In this document: positions 1 through 11,340 of the stretch, piece after piece
Layout of the letters: every line of letters begins with the position of its first letter
Position numbering within the stretch: the stretch's first letter is position 1
NCBI RefSeq assembly: GCF_021602155.1
Contig: NZ_BQHY01000020.1
Coordinates: forward strand, 22,197-86,196
Reading direction: 5' to 3'
DNA from: Pseudomonas parakoreensis
GTDB taxonomy: Bacteria; Pseudomonadota; Gammaproteobacteria; Pseudomonadales; Pseudomonadaceae
DNA length: 64,000 bases
The notes under the pieces: model-generated
Seen by the model: the letters and a program-made list of their open reading frames with translations, nothing else
Told to the model about the DNA's origin: nothing
Databases searched by the model: none
Translations under genes and position numbers: made by a program

Positions 1-1862
1 TCAGCGATTTCGAAGACCTCAACGTTCCGACCGTGGCCGCGATCAACGGCATCGCCCTGGGTGGCGGTCTGGAAATGTGCCTGGCGGCGGATTACCGCGT
101 CATGTCGACCAAGGCCAAGATCGGTCTGCCGGAAGTCAAACTGGGCATCTACCCAGGCTTCGGCGGTACCGTGCGTCTGCCGCGCCTGATCGGCGTCGAT
201 AACGCCATCGAGTGGATTGCCGCCGGCAAGGAAAACCGTCCTGAAGACGCGCTGAAAGTCAGCGCCGTCGATGCTGTGGTGGCTCCAGAGAAGCTGCAGG
301 AAGCTGCCCTTGAACTGATCAAGCGCGCAATCTCCGGCGAGTTCGATTACAAGGCCAAGCGTCAGCCAAAACTTGAAAAACTCAAGTTGAACGCCATTGA
401 ACAAATGATGGCCTTCGAAACCGCCAAAGGTTTCGTGGCAGGTCAAGCCGGCCCGAACTACCCGGCGCCGGTCGAAGCGATCAAGACCATCCAGAAAGCC
501 GCGAACTTCGGTCGTGACAAGGCGCTGGAAGTCGAAGCTGCAGGTTTCGTCAAGCTGGCCAAGACCTCTGCCGCGCAGAGTCTGATTGGCCTGTTCCTGA
601 ACGATCAGGAACTGAAGAAAAAGGCCAAGGCCTACGACGAAATCGCCAAGGACGTGAAGCAGGCAGCCGTACTGGGCGCCGGCATCATGGGGGGCGGTAT
701 CGCCTATCAGTCAGCCTCCAAAGGCACGCCGATCCTGATGAAAGACATCAACGAGCACGGTATCGAGCAGGGTCTGGCCGAAGCCGCCAAGCTGCTGGTG
801 GGCCGCGTTGACAAAGGCCGCATGACCGCTGCGAAAATGGCTGAAGTGCTCAACGGCATTCGTCCGACCCTGTCCTACGGCGACTTCGGTCACGTCGACC
901 TGGTTGTTGAAGCCGTGGTCGAGAACCCGAAGGTCAAGCAAGCGGTGCTGGCTGAAGTCGAAGACAAGGTCAAAGAGGACACCATCCTCGCGTCCAACAC
1001 CTCGACCATTTCCATCAGCCTGCTGGCCAAGGCCCTCAAGCGTCCGGAAAACTTCGTCGGCATGCACTTCTTCAACCCGGTGCACATGATGCCGCTGGTG
1101 GAAGTGATCCGTGGCGAGAAGTCCAGCGAGCTGGCGATTGCCACCACCGTTGCCTACGCCAAGAAAATGGGCAAGAACCCGATCGTCGTCAACGACTGCC
1201 CGGGCTTCCTGGTCAACCGCGTCCTGTTCCCGTATTTCGGCGGTTTCGCCAAGCTGGTCAGCGCCGGTGTGGATTTCGTGCGCATTGACAAGATCATGGA
1301 AAAATTCGGTTGGCCGATGGGCCCGGCGTACCTGATGGACGTGGTCGGCATCGACACCGGTCACCACGGTCGTGACGTGATGGCTGAAGGCTTCCCGGAT
1401 CGCATGAAGGATGACCGTCGCTCGGCAGTCGACGTGCTTTACGAAGCCAAACGTCTGGGCCAGAAGAATGGCAAGGGCTTCTACGCCTATGAGACCGACA
1501 AGAAGGGCAAGCAGAAAAAGGTGGCCGATCCGTCGGTGCTGGAAGTGCTCAAGCCGATCGTTTACGAGCAGCGCGAAGTCACTGACGAAGACATCATCAA
1601 CTGGATGATGATTCCGCTGTGCCTAGAAACCGTGCGTTGCCTGGAAGACGGCATCGTTGAAACTGCCGCCGAAGCCGACATGGGTCTGGTTTACGGTATC
1701 GGTTTCCCTCCATTCCGTGGCGGTGCGCTGCGCTACATCGATTCGATCGGTGTTGCCGAGTTCGTTGCCCTGGCTGACCAGTACGCTGATTTGGGCGCGC
1801 TGTACCACCCGACCGCGAAGCTGCGCGAAATGGCCAAGAACGGCCAGAGCTTCTTCGGTTAA
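1..1862 (+). CDS. fadB: Fatty acid oxidation complex subunit alpha (5' end outside window)
   Basis: Bifunctional enoyl-CoA hydratase / 3-hydroxyacyl-CoA dehydrogenase of aerobic beta-oxidation; it forms a cytoplasmic complex with FadA. The reading frame is open from base 3, so the gene starts upstream; about 620 of the usual 715 residues are present. The crotonase part shows [13 protein letters not shown] and the catalytic-Glu segment [15 protein letters not shown]. The dehydrogenase part shows the NAD-binding motif [13 protein letters not shown] (bases about 664-702) and the [14 protein letters not shown] segment with the catalytic His. It ends in TAA, and fadA follows 29 bases later, the usual fadBA operon. 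In P. aeruginosa this operon (fadBA5) is repressed by PsrA, whose gene lies at 8574. The operon promoter is outside the window. Confidence 0.97.
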   Translation, partial: SDFEDLNVPTVAAINGIALGGGLEMCLAADYRVMSTKAKIGLPEVKLGIYPGFGGTVRLPRLIGVDNAIEWIAAGKENRPEDALKVSAVDAVVAPEKLQEAALELIKRAISGEFDYKAKRQPKLEKLKLNAIEQMMAFETAKGFVAGQAGPNYPAPVEAIKTIQKAANFGRDKALEVEAAGFVKLAKTSAAQSLIGLFLNDQELKKKAKAYDEIAKDVKQAAVLGAGIMGGGIAYQSASKGTPILMKDINEHGIEQGLAEAAKLLVGRVDKGRMTAAKMAEVLNGIRPTLSYGDFGHVDLVVEAVVENPKVKQAVLAEVEDKVKEDTILASNTSTISISLLAKALKRPENFVGMHFFNPVHMMPLVEVIRGEKSSELAIATTVAYAKKMGKNPIVVNDCPGFLVNRVLFPYFGGFAKLVSAGVDFVRIDKIMEKFGWPMGPAYLMDVVGIDTGHHGRDVMAEGFPDRMKDDRRSAVDVLYEAKRLGQKNGKGFYAYETDKKGKQKKVADPSVLEVLKPIVYEQREVTDEDIINWMMIPLCLETVRCLEDGIVETAAEADMGLVYGIGFPPFRGGALRYIDSIGVAEFVALADQYADLGALYHPTAKLREMAKNGQSFFG

Positions 1863-1876
1863 GCGCCCCCAACTAG

Positions 1877-3067
<1,191 letters not shown>

Positions 3068-3085
3068 GCGTCTCGTCGATGGAAG

Positions 3086-3116
3086 CCGGGGCCAAGTGCC
3101 CCGGTTTTTGTTTTTG
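3086..3116 (+). terminator. Rho-independent terminator of fadBA
   Basis: A six-base perfect stem (CCGGGG at 3086-3091, CCCCGG at 3099-3104) with a seven-base loop is followed by two T-runs, TTTTTGTTTTT. It lies 19 bases after the fadA stop codon. Confidence 0.85.
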
Positions 3117-3166
3117 TGGATTTATTTTTGTATTTATTTTGAAAAAATTTGAGTGAGGGCCGAAGC

Positions 3167-3403
3167 ATGCCGATACAACCTGGGCTCTACCAACATTACA
3201 AAGGTCCGCAGTACCGCGTATTCAGTGTGGCGCGGCATTCCGAGACCGAGGAAGAAGTGGTCTTTTACCAAGCCCTGTATGGCGATTACGGCTTCTGGGT
3301 ACGCCCTTTGAGCATGTTCGTCGAGTCGGTCGAGGTTGACGGCGAGCAGGTGCCACGCTTTGCTTTGGTGCAAGCCGAACCGAGCCTTTTTTCCAAGCCA
3401 TGA
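3167..3403 (+). CDS. DUF1653 domain protein
   Basis: A small 78-residue cytoplasmic protein of the DUF1653 family; the biochemical role is unknown. The family signature is visible: PGLYQHYKGPQYRV near the N-terminus and a middle segment VVFYQALYGDYGFWVRP. The ATG at 3167 is preferred because it gives the usual family N-terminus (MPIQPGLYQHYKG) and follows a purine-rich GAGTGAGGG; an in-frame TTG at 3149 would add six residues. It sits between fadBA and topA, where P. aeruginosa also has a short gene (PA3012, from memory). A link to beta-oxidation is not supported beyond position. Confidence 0.85.
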   Translation: MPIQPGLYQHYKGPQYRVFSVARHSETEEEVVFYQALYGDYGFWVRPLSMFVESVEVDGEQVPRFALVQAEPSLFSKP

Positions 3404-3517
3404 GGCGAGTGCGCACAGAACCCTGTGCTTGACCTCACCTTGTAGCCACTATATATAGCGGTGCCGCGTCAGGCGCCAACCGCCTTTCACTTCTAGAATT
3501 CAGGAATTTTCTGATCC

Positions 3518-6148
3518 ATGGGCAAATCGCTGGTCATTGTGGAATCCCCGGCTAAGGCCAAGACCATCAACAAGTATCTGGGCAACCAATACGTGGTGAA
3601 GTCGAGTATCGGCCATATCCGAGACCTGCCCACCAGCGGTTCGGCTAGCGCCAGCAAAGAGCCGGCCGCCAAGCGCGGTAAGGCCGCCGCGGGCGAAGGG
3701 CCGGTGCTCACGCCGAAAGAGAAGGCGCGCAAGCAACTGGTTTCGCGCATGGGTGTCGACCCGGAACATGGCTGGAAAGCCCAGTACGAGATCCTTCCGG
3801 GTAAAGAGAAGGTCATCGAAGAGCTGCGCCGGCTCGCCAAGGATGCTGACACCATCTATCTCGCAACCGACTTGGATCGCGAGGGGGAAGCCATTGCCTG
3901 GCACCTGCGCGAAGCCATCGGTGGTGACGACAGCCGCTACAAGCGCGTGGTCTTCAACGAAATCACCAAGAAAGCGATTCAGGAAGCGTTCTCCGAGCCG
4001 GGCGAACTGGACATCGATCGTGTGAACGCCCAGCAGGCGCGTCGTTTCCTCGACCGCGTTGTGGGTTACATGGTCTCGCCACTGCTGTGGGCCAAGATCG
4101 CCCGTGGCCTGTCGGCCGGTCGCGTGCAATCGGTTGCCGTGAAGCTGGTGGTCGAGCGTGAGCGTGAAATCCGTGCGTTCAACCCGGAAGAGTACTGGGA
4201 AGTGCACGCCGATCTTGGCACCGCCAAGGGCTCGACTGTACGTTTCGAAGTGGCGCGCGAGAAGGGCGAGGCCTTCAAGCCGCTGAACGAAGCCCAGGCC
4301 ACGGCCGCGCTGGAGAAACTCAAGTCCTCCAGCTACAGCATCGTCAAGCGCGAAGACAAGTCGACCAGCAGCAAGCCGTCGGCGCCGTTCATCACGTCCA
4401 CCCTGCAGCAAGCCGCGAGCAATCGTCTGGGCTTCGGCGTGAAGAAAACCATGATGATGGCCCAGCGTCTGTACGAAGCCGGCTACATCACTTATATGCG
4501 TACCGACTCGACCAATCTTTCGGCCGATGCCGTGGCGATGGCGCGCACCTACATCGAAGATGAGTTCGGCAAGAAGTACCTGCCGGAAGCGCCGAATGTC
4601 TACAGCAGCAAAGAAGGCGCACAAGAGGCTCACGAAGCGATTCGTCCTTCCGACGCCAACACCACGCCAAGCAAGCTTGCAGGCATGGAGCGTGACGCTG
4701 AGCGCCTTTACGAGCTGATCTGGCGCCAGTTCCTTGCTTGCCAGATGCTGCCGGCGCAGTACCTGTCGACCACTGTCAGCGTCGCTGCTGGTGACTTTGA
4801 GCTGCGCGCCAAGGGCCGCATCCTCAAGTTCGACGGTTACACCCGCGTCCTGCCGCAGATCACCAAACCTGGCGATGACGACGTTCTGCCCGACATGGCG
4901 CAGGGCGATGTGATGAAGCTGATCAAGCTTGATCCGTCGCAGCACTTCACCAAGCCGCCAGCGCGTTACTCCGAAGCGAGCCTCGTGAAAGAAATGGAAA
5001 AACGCGGTATCGGTCGTCCCTCGACCTATGCAGCCATCATTTCGACCATTCAGGATCGCGGCTACGTGACCCTGCACAATCGTCGTTTCTACTCGGAAAA
5101 GATGGGCGACATCGTCACCGAGCGTCTGTCGGAGAGTTTCTCGAATCTCATGGACTACGGCTTCACTGCCGGCATGGAAGAGAACCTCGATGACGTGGCT
5201 CAGGGCGAGCGCGACTGGAAAAACGTGCTGGACGAGTTCTACGGCGACTTCAAGAAGAAGCTTGAAGTGGCGGAGAACCCGGACAATGGCATGCGTGCCA
5301 ACCAGCCCGTGATGACCGACATTCCGTGCACCACATGCGGTCGTCCGATGCAGATCCGTACCGCATCGACCGGTGTGTTCCTTGGCTGCTCGGGTTACAG
5401 CCTGCCGCCGAAGGAGCGCTGCAAGGCCACCGTCAACCTGGTGCCAGGCGACGAGATTGCCGCGGACGACGAGGGCGAGTCGGAGTCGTTGGTTCTGCGT
5501 GGCAAGCATCGCTGCCCGATTTGCAGCACGGCGATGGACGCCTACCTGCTTGATGAGAAGCGCAAACTGCACATCTGCGGTAACAATCCGGATTGCGCGG
5601 GCTACGAAATCGAAGAGGGCAACTATCGCATCAAGGGCTATGAAGGTCCGAGCCTGGAGTGCGACAAGTGCGGCAGCGAGATGCAGCTCAAGACCGGTCG
5701 TTTCGGCAAGTTCTTCGGTTGCACCAACCCAACTTGCAAGAACACCCGCAAGCTGCTGAAGAGCGGTGATGCGGCGCCGCCGAAGATGGATCCGGTGAAA
5801 ATGCCTGAGCTGAAATGCGAAAAGGTCAACGACACCTACATCCTGCGCGACGGTGCTTCCGGTCTGTTCCTGGCAGCCAGTCAGTTCCCGAAAAACCGCG
5901 AGACCCGTGCTCCGCTGGTGATCGAGATTCTGCCGCACAAGGACGAGATCGATCCGAAGTACCACTTCTTGTGCGAAGCGCCACAGAAGGATCCTGATGG
6001 TCTGCCAGCGGTCATCCGCTACAGCCGAAAGACCAAGGAGCAATACGTGCAGACCGAAGTAGACGGCAAGCCTACCGGCTGGAAGGCGTACTACGATGGT
6101 GGTAAATGGACTGTTGAAGACAAGCGCACGAAAGCCAAGGCTGAGTAA
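3518..6148 (+). CDS. topA: DNA topoisomerase I (type IA)
   Basis: Relaxes negative supercoils by transient single-strand cleavage. The 876-residue protein begins with the TOPRIM segment [20 protein letters not shown] and keeps the acidic motif [13 protein letters not shown] around residue 120. The catalytic tyrosine is in [12 protein letters not shown] (about residue 326). Three C-terminal four-cysteine zinc ribbons start near residues 604 (CTTC), 666 (CPIC) and 714 (CDKC), followed by a basic tail. The ATG is at 3518; no strong ribosome binding site is visible, but the N-terminus is that of the family. It appears monocistronic, with a strong terminator at 6164. Confidence 0.98.
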   Translation: MGKSLVIVESPAKAKTINKYLGNQYVVKSSIGHIRDLPTSGSASASKEPAAKRGKAAAGEGPVLTPKEKARKQLVSRMGVDPEHGWKAQYEILPGKEKVIEELRRLAKDADTIYLATDLDREGEAIAWHLREAIGGDDSRYKRVVFNEITKKAIQEAFSEPGELDIDRVNAQQARRFLDRVVGYMVSPLLWAKIARGLSAGRVQSVAVKLVVEREREIRAFNPEEYWEVHADLGTAKGSTVRFEVAREKGEAFKPLNEAQATAALEKLKSSSYSIVKREDKSTSSKPSAPFITSTLQQAASNRLGFGVKKTMMMAQRLYEAGYITYMRTDSTNLSADAVAMARTYIEDEFGKKYLPEAPNVYSSKEGAQEAHEAIRPSDANTTPSKLAGMERDAERLYELIWRQFLACQMLPAQYLSTTVSVAAGDFELRAKGRILKFDGYTRVLPQITKPGDDDVLPDMAQGDVMKLIKLDPSQHFTKPPARYSEASLVKEMEKRGIGRPSTYAAIISTIQDRGYVTLHNRRFYSEKMGDIVTERLSESFSNLMDYGFTAGMEENLDDVAQGERDWKNVLDEFYGDFKKKLEVAENPDNGMRANQPVMTDIPCTTCGRPMQIRTASTGVFLGCSGYSLPPKERCKATVNLVPGDEIAADDEGESESLVLRGKHRCPICSTAMDAYLLDEKRKLHICGNNPDCAGYEIEEGNYRIKGYEGPSLECDKCGSEMQLKTGRFGKFFGCTNPTCKNTRKLLKSGDAAPPKMDPVKMPELKCEKVNDTYILRDGASGLFLAASQFPKNRETRAPLVIEILPHKDEIDPKYHFLCEAPQKDPDGLPAVIRYSRKTKEQYVQTEVDGKPTGWKAYYDGGKWTVEDKRTKAKAE

Positions 6149-6163
6149 GCGTTAGCCTGATAC

Positions 6164-6213
6164 AAAAAAGGCCGCATGATAACCCTCGGGTTTTCATGCG
6201 GCCTTTTTGTTTT
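6164..6213 (+). terminator. Rho-independent terminator of topA
   Basis: Long inverted repeat: AAAAAGGCCGCATGA at 6164-6178 pairs with TCATGCGGCCTTTTT at 6194-6208, ending in a T-run. The stem of about 14 pairs is U-rich on both flanks and could work in either direction. Confidence 0.9.
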
Positions 6214-6292
6214 GTGCTTGCGGTCGGATCCGTTGATCCATGACACTGTCGGGTCTGTGTGACGCAATTATTTCGCTGTGGAGACTGCCGGC

Positions 6293-6817
6293 ATGGCGCA
6301 CGAACTCTATACCCGCACCAATCAGAAAATCTATTTCGCCGGCCTGTCGCTGGAAGCTCTGGCTCGTGCCGAAGAGGGGCGAGCGATGAATTCGCTGGCG
6401 CTGATCCAGGCTGGGCGTGAATCGGCGTTATTTCACCTCTACGGCGCGCTTTTGGGACTGTGCCATGAGATCGCCGGTTTCTATCGTCTGCCTCAGGCTA
6501 ATGCGTCGCGAGCAGAAGTGTTGTTGACTCGTGACGTCCTGGAATCGATTGCCATCCCTGAGCTGGCCGAGATGGTGGAACTGGCCGGTAACCCTGAAAC
6601 CTGGCTGGCGAAACTGCTGGCGGCGCATTCGGCGTTGTTCCAGCCGCCACGGGTGCCACAGAAGCCCAAGGGCGATGTGACGCAGCCATTGATTCAGGCC
6701 ATTAATCTTGATGAGGAAGAGGCGCCGCAGGAGTTGAGTCGCGAAGAGCTGGAGAGCTGGCGGCAGAATCTCAAAGGTCTGGCGATCCGCTTTCGCGAAG
6801 GTCTGAACGAATGCTGA
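6293..6817 (+). CDS. Conserved Pseudomonas protein of unknown function (DUF6586-like)
   Basis: A 174-residue protein with no signal peptide or membrane segment, probably cytoplasmic and helical. The N-terminal half (MAHELYTRTNQKIYFAGL, then a helix with AGRESALFHLYGAL) resembles a small family found next to topA in Pseudomonas (PA3010 in P. aeruginosa, from memory). The C-terminal third is acidic and proline-containing (LDEEEAPQELSREELESW). The ATG at 6293 follows GTGGAG at a nine-base spacing; an in-frame GTG at 6278 would add five residues and would overlap that ribosome binding site. No catalytic motif was recognised and no function is proposed. Confidence 0.75.
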   Translation: MAHELYTRTNQKIYFAGLSLEALARAEEGRAMNSLALIQAGRESALFHLYGALLGLCHEIAGFYRLPQANASRAEVLLTRDVLESIAIPELAEMVELAGNPETWLAKLLAAHSALFQPPRVPQKPKGDVTQPLIQAINLDEEEAPQELSREELESWRQNLKGLAIRFREGLNEC

Positions 6818-6923
6818 TGGGCATTGGTACGGTGGCAATCTGAAACATGCTGCTGGTCAAGATCCCGAGCGAAGCCCGAATGATGTCTATATAATCCCTG
6901 CCTTTCGTGGAGAACAGACCTAT

Positions 6924-7157
6924 ATGCCAACGTCCTTTCTAGAAATTGTCGAGTTACCAGACGGCCGAATCGAACTGCGCAGGGCTGAGGACGAGGGTTC
7001 TCTGGTGACGCTGGATTTCTCCGAGGATGCCAAAGCGTTCCTGCAAGGCCAGCACGTGGAAATCGCCAAGGCGATGTTAAGCGTCGGCGTACAGATGGCC
7101 GGTCGTATGGTCGAAGGCGAGTTTGATAAGGAAGAGGGGCCGCGGGTTCTTCACTGA
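6924..7157 (+). CDS. Small conserved hypothetical protein
   Basis: A 77-residue acidic protein without signal peptide. It starts MPTSFLEIVELPDGRIELRR, a strand-rich start, and has a helical centre (EIAKAMLSVGVQMAGRMV). It is conserved in position between topA and sulA-lexA in Pseudomonas (PA3009 in P. aeruginosa, from memory). A weak ribosome binding site (GTGGAGAACAG) precedes the ATG. No family function is known to me. Confidence 0.7.
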   Translation: MPTSFLEIVELPDGRIELRRAEDEGSLVTLDFSEDAKAFLQGQHVEIAKAMLSVGVQMAGRMVEGEFDKEEGPRVLH

Positions 7158-7195
7158 GCCCCGCCTGTCGGCGATTGCCGCTATCGCATCAGATC

Positions 7196-7219
7196 GGCTT
7201 CTCTGTCCCTGGAGAAGCC
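7196..7219. terminator. Hairpin between two convergent genes, terminator-like but lacking a T-run
   Basis: A perfect eight-base inverted repeat, GGCTTCTC at 7196-7203 and GAGAAGCC at 7212-7219, separated by eight bases. It lies between convergent ends (the small gene ending at 7157 and sulA ending at 7252). Neither flank carries a T-run, so termination by this hairpin alone is uncertain. Confidence 0.4.
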
Positions 7220-7251
7220 ATGCGCTTCACACAGCGCGCGTTACCAGTGAA

Positions 7252-7725
7252 TCAACCCAGTCGAATGTTCAGGCTCTGAGCGTCGCCCGTGCGGGCAGCG
7301 CCGATCAGCTGTTGCCGGGAACTTGTGTTCAGTGGGTTGAGCCATGTCACCACTGTGTGGCTACGGCCCAGACGCAGCGCTTCACACGCCAGTTGCTGAG
7401 CGCTTTGCGCGCCACGTGGTTGCAGCAGCAGAATGCGTTCACGGTTCAGGCCGACCTCTCGCAGCCAGGTCTGGGTCAGGCTGGCGGGTGGGGCGATCAG
7501 TGTCAGCCAGCGCGCGTCCTGATCCTCGCTCAGTTCGCGAAGGATCGGGGCAAGCAGGTTCAGGCAGTTCCCGGCCGCACCGCGCAGTGACAGCTCACTG
7601 AATACTTCCGGTTCGGCAATCCATGGGCGCTCGACGACATCTTTCAGGATCGGCGCCATCGGTTGTGCCAGAAACGCTTCGAATAAAGGCAGTTGTGTTT
7701 GCTGAGGTGTGTGTGGGAACTGCAT
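7252..7725 (-). CDS. sulA: SOS-induced cell division inhibitor, SulA-like
   Basis: A 157-residue member of the SulA/RecA-like family, which in enterics blocks FtsZ polymerisation during the SOS response. Visible SulA-like segments are the central RWLTLIAPPASLTQTWLREV and the C-terminal ALRLGRSHTVVTWLNPL. The ATG at 7725 follows AAAGGAGG; the upstream extension in the same frame runs into lexA and lacks a site. It lies 10 bases after the lexA stop codon, and its ribosome binding site overlaps that stop, so lexA and sulA are co-transcribed and both controlled by the LexA boxes at 8355-8389. The match to E. coli SulA is distant, so FtsZ targeting is inferred from family and context. Confidence 0.85.
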   Translation of the reverse strand: MQFPHTPQQTQLPLFEAFLAQPMAPILKDVVERPWIAEPEVFSELSLRGAAGNCLNLLAPILRELSEDQDARWLTLIAPPASLTQTWLREVGLNRERILLLQPRGAQSAQQLACEALRLGRSHTVVTWLNPLNTSSRQQLIGAARTGDAQSLNIRLG

Positions 7726-7735
7726 AAAGCCTCCT

Positions 7736-8344
7736 TTAGCGGCGGATGACGCCGACACTCAAGCCTTCGATCACCAGTTCCTGATCTTTCAGGTCGACTT
7801 CGATAGGGGCGAACTCAGGGTTTTCGGCAATCAGCCAGACTTTGCTGCCTTCGCGCTTGAAGCGCTTGACCGTCACTTCATCGCCGATCCGTGCAACCAC
7901 GACCTGGCCATTGCGTGCTTCGCGAGTAGTGTGAACCGCCAGCAGGTCACCGTCGAAAATGCCGATGTCCTTCATGCTCATCCCGTGTACGCGCAACAGG
8001 TAGTCGGCTCGGGGATGGAAGAAGGCCGGGTTGATGTTGCAGGACTCTTCGATGTGCTGCTGGGCGAGGATCGGAGCACCGGCGGCGACCCGGCCAATGA
8101 TTGGCAGGGTGGAGTCATCGGCCTTGGCTTCGAAGCCCGGGATGCGGATGCCCCGAGAAGCGCCAGGCGTCATCTCGATGGCACCTTTGCGGGCCAGGGC
8201 CTTGAGATGCTCTTCAGCCGCGTTTGGCGACTTGAAACCCAGCTCCTGAGCGATTTCCGCGCGGGTTGGCGGGTAGCCGTTGTCTTCGAGGCAGCGTTTG
8301 ATAAAGGCCAGAATCTCGGCTTGGCGTGGCGTCAGCTTTAGCAT
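7736..8344 (-). CDS. lexA: LexA repressor
   Basis: SOS repressor that self-cleaves when RecA filaments form. The 202-residue protein has an N-terminal winged helix ([27 protein letters not shown] split over residues 5-30). The Ala88-Gly89 cleavage site lies in RVAAGAPI. The Ser123 / Lys160 catalytic dyad lies in HGMSMKD and EVTVKRF. It is the first gene of the lexA-sulA operon. Two LexA boxes overlap its promoter, so it is autoregulated and SOS-inducible. Confidence 0.98.
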   Translation of the reverse strand: MLKLTPRQAEILAFIKRCLEDNGYPPTRAEIAQELGFKSPNAAEEHLKALARKGAIEMTPGASRGIRIPGFEAKADDSTLPIIGRVAAGAPILAQQHIEESCNINPAFFHPRADYLLRVHGMSMKDIGIFDGDLLAVHTTREARNGQVVVARIGDEVTVKRFKREGSKVWLIAENPEFAPIEVDLKDQELVIEGLSVGVIRR

Positions 8345-8354
8345 ATTGATCGCT

Positions 8355-8370
8355 CTGTCTTTTTATACAG
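8355..8370 (-). promoter_or_regulatory. LexA box 1 (perfect CTGT-N8-ACAG)
   Basis: CTGTCTTTTTATACAG matches the CTG-N10-CAG consensus exactly. It starts 10 bases upstream of the lexA ATG, in the position expected for autorepression of lexA-sulA. Confidence 0.9.
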
Positions 8371-8373
8371 TGA

Positions 8374-8389
8374 CTGGGATTATATACAG
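8374..8389 (-). promoter_or_regulatory. LexA box 2 (CTGG-N8-ACAG)
   Basis: CTGGGATTATATACAG keeps the CTG and CAG ends with one change in the inner half-site. It lies three bases from box 1. Paired boxes are typical of lexA promoters. Confidence 0.8.
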
Positions 8390-8531
8390 TGAAGCAGTCT
8401 TGGCAATGCCCGTTTTTTTGCGGCCCGCCGGACGGTCGGCTGCCGTGCTTATTAAAGGAGCGGACGAGTGTGGTTAAATAGCTGACCGACCATTCCCAAA
8501 ACGAACTGGCAGGCTTGACAAGGCACAGGCT

Positions 8532-8558
8532 GAAACGTATGTTTCAAACAAGTGTTTG
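8532..8558 (+). promoter_or_regulatory. Double PsrA operator in front of psrA
   Basis: Two palindromes share one base: GAAAC-GTAT-GTTTC at 8532-8545 and CAAAC-AAGT-GTTTG at 8545-8558. Both fit the known PsrA consensus G/CAAAC-N2-4-GTTTG/C. They end 15 bases before the psrA ATG, so repressor binding would cover the promoter or the ribosome binding site: autorepression relieved by long-chain fatty acids or acyl-CoA. Confidence 0.88.
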
Positions 8559-8573
8559 TCAGGCGGAGTAGCC

Positions 8574-9281
8574 ATGGCCCAGTCGGAAACCGTTGAACGC
8601 ATTCTTGATGCTGCCGAGCAGTTGTTCGCGGAGAAAGGTTTCGCCGAAACCTCATTGCGTTTGATCACCAGCAAGGCCGGGGTAAACCTGGCGGCGGTGA
8701 ACTATCATTTCGGCTCCAAGAAAGCCCTGATCCAGGCGGTTTTTTCGCGCTTCCTCGGGCCGTTCTGCGTCAGTCTTGATAAAGAGTTGGAACGGCGTCA
8801 GGCCAAGCCGGAAAACAAACCGACACTTGAAGAGTTGCTGGAGATCCTCGTTGAACAGGCGTTGGTGGTCCAGCCACGCAGCGGTAACGACCTGTCAATT
8901 TTCATGCGTTTGCTCGGGTTGGCGTTCAGCCAGAGCCAGGGTCACCTGCGTCGTTATCTGGAAGACATGTACGGCAAGGTGTTCCGCCGCTACATGCTGC
9001 TGGTCAACGAAGCAGCTCCGCGCATTCCGCCAATCGAACTGTTCTGGCGCGTGCACTTCATGCTCGGCGCTGCAGCGTTCAGCATGTCGGGCATCAAGGC
9101 CCTGCGCGCGATTGCCGAGACCGATTTCGGCGTCAACACGTCGATCGAACAGGTGATGCGCCTAATGGTGCCGTTCCTCGCCGCTGGCATGCGTGCCGAA
9201 ACCGGTGTCACCGATCCGGCGATGGCAACAGCGCAATTGCGTCCGCGCAGCAAGTCGACTCCGGTGGCCGCCAAGGTTTAA
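8574..9281 (+). CDS. psrA: TetR-family regulator PsrA
   Basis: Fatty-acid-responsive regulator that represses itself and fadBA and activates rpoS in pseudomonads. The 235-residue protein has a TetR helix-turn-helix (ILDAAEQLFAEKGFAETSLR, then AGVNLAAVNYHFGSKKAL) and a helical ligand-binding C-terminal part. The ATG at 8574 follows GGCGGAG; an upstream in-frame TTG at 8556 lies inside the operator and is less likely. Two PsrA operators lie directly upstream. It stands alone between divergent lexA and downstream nagZ, and a probable terminator follows. Confidence 0.95.
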   Translation: MAQSETVERILDAAEQLFAEKGFAETSLRLITSKAGVNLAAVNYHFGSKKALIQAVFSRFLGPFCVSLDKELERRQAKPENKPTLEELLEILVEQALVVQPRSGNDLSIFMRLLGLAFSQSQGHLRRYLEDMYGKVFRRYMLLVNEAAPRIPPIELFWRVHFMLGAAAFSMSGIKALRAIAETDFGVNTSIEQVMRLMVPFLAAGMRAETGVTDPAMATAQLRPRSKSTPVAAKV

Positions 9282-9369
9282 CCGCACACGGGTGGGCGCG
9301 GCAGTTTACATCCGCTAAGCTAGCCGCCCATGCCGACTCTCGTTCTGAATCCGAAATCCCAAGAAATTG

Positions 9370-9423
9370 CCGACCTGCCGAGCATTGCTCACGGTAGCGA
9401 TTTCCTGCGGGTCGGGTTTTTCG
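9370..9423 (+). terminator. Probable psrA terminator upstream of nagZ
   Basis: CCGACCTGC at 9370-9378 pairs with GCGGGTCGG at 9407-9415 (one G-U pair) and is followed by GTTTTTCGTTTTC. The loop is long (28 bases), so efficiency is uncertain. The nagZ ribosome binding site begins right after it. Confidence 0.5.
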
Positions 9424-9439
9424 TTTTCAAGGAATTTCT

Positions 9440-10450
9440 ATGACTGCTGGCCTGCAAGGCTCGTTGATGGTGGACGTCGCCGGTACCTGGCTGACGGCCG
9501 AAGATCGCCAATTGTTGCGTCAGCCCGAAGTGGGTGGCCTGATCATTTTTGCCCGTAACATCGAGCATCCACGGCAGGTGCGTGAGCTGAGCGCCGCGAT
9601 CCGCGCCATTCGCCCGGATCTGCTGCTGGCGGTGGACCAGGAGGGCGGTCGCGTCCAGCGCCTGCGTCAGGGCTTCGTGCGCTTGCCGGCGATGCGCGCC
9701 ATTGCTGACAACCCGAATGCCGAGTACCTCGCTGAGCAATGCGGCTGGATCATGGCCACTGAAGTGCTGGCGGTCGGCCTTGATCTGAGTTTCGCCCCGG
9801 TACTGGACCTGGATTACCAGCGCAGCGCCGTGGTTGGCACCCGTTCGTTCGAAGGTGATCCCGAGCGCGCCGCATTACTCGCCGGTGCCTTCATCCGCGG
9901 TATGAATAGCGCAGGGATGGCCGCTACCGGCAAGCATTTCCCCGGTCACGGTTGGGCCGAAGCCGACTCCCACGTCGCGATCCCGAACGACGAGCGCAGC
10001 CTTGACGACATCCGCGCCAATGACCTTGTACCGTTCGCCAGGTTGAGTAAGCAGCTCGCGGCGGTCATGCCCGCCCACGTCATCTATCCGCAAGTCGATT
10101 CGCAACCTGCCGGCTTCTCCCGTCGCTGGTTGCAGGAGATCCTGCGCGGCGAGTTGCAGTTCGACGGGGTGATCTTCAGCGACGACCTTTCAATGGCCGG
10201 CGCTCACGTGGTTGGCGATGCCGCCAGCCGTATCGAAGCCGCACTGACTGCCGGCTGTGATATGGGGCTGGTGTGCAACGACCGCGCTGCTGCGGAACTT
10301 GCGCTCAGTGCCGCGCAACGGATGAAGGTCAAGCCGTCCACGCGCATTGCGCGGATGCGCGGCCAGGCGTTCGCCAGCACCGACTACCGTCAGGACCCGC
10401 GCTGGCTCACTGCAATCGGTGCGCTCAAAGACGCTCAACTGATCGATTAA
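9440..10450 (+). CDS. nagZ: Beta-N-acetylhexosaminidase NagZ (GH3)
   Basis: Cytoplasmic enzyme of peptidoglycan recycling; it removes GlcNAc from anhydro-muropeptides and so influences AmpC induction. The 336-residue protein has the GH3 NagZ motif KHFPGHG (about residues 165-171), an early DQEGGRVQRLR segment and the nucleophile Asp in FSDDLSMAGA (about residue 248). AAGGAATTT precedes the ATG. The mtnP-like gene follows after 12 bases, probably in the same transcript. Confidence 0.97.
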   Translation: MTAGLQGSLMVDVAGTWLTAEDRQLLRQPEVGGLIIFARNIEHPRQVRELSAAIRAIRPDLLLAVDQEGGRVQRLRQGFVRLPAMRAIADNPNAEYLAEQCGWIMATEVLAVGLDLSFAPVLDLDYQRSAVVGTRSFEGDPERAALLAGAFIRGMNSAGMAATGKHFPGHGWAEADSHVAIPNDERSLDDIRANDLVPFARLSKQLAAVMPAHVIYPQVDSQPAGFSRRWLQEILRGELQFDGVIFSDDLSMAGAHVVGDAASRIEAALTAGCDMGLVCNDRAAAELALSAAQRMKVKPSTRIARMRGQAFASTDYRQDPRWLTAIGALKDAQLID

Positions 10451-11200
<750 letters not shown>

Positions 11201-11224
11201 GTCTGACCGAAACCGATTTGGCCT

Positions 11225-11326
11225 CATCGCTGGCAAGCCAGCTGCCACAGGTATCGAGTTGAATCACAGTGTTGTGTTCGACTCATAACCTTGTGGGAGC
11301 TGGCTTGCCAGCGACAGCTCTCTAAT
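11225..11326. repeat. REPIN: inverted pair of REP elements
   Basis: The REP CATCGCTGGCAAGCCAGC at 11225 and its inverted copy (GTGGGAGCTGGCTTGCCAGCGA, in two parts around 11294-11316) flank a spacer of about 45 bases. This is the usual doublet of P. fluorescens REP elements, placed between convergent genes (mtnP-like and the helicase). No RAYT transposase gene is in the window. Confidence 0.85.
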
Positions 11327-11340
11327 TGGCAGGGAGGGGC

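Noticed and set aside
3500-6043. Very long open frame on the minus strand opposite topA
   Set aside because: Antisense shadow in GC-rich DNA: no family features, low-complexity composition, and topA covers it fully with intact motifs.
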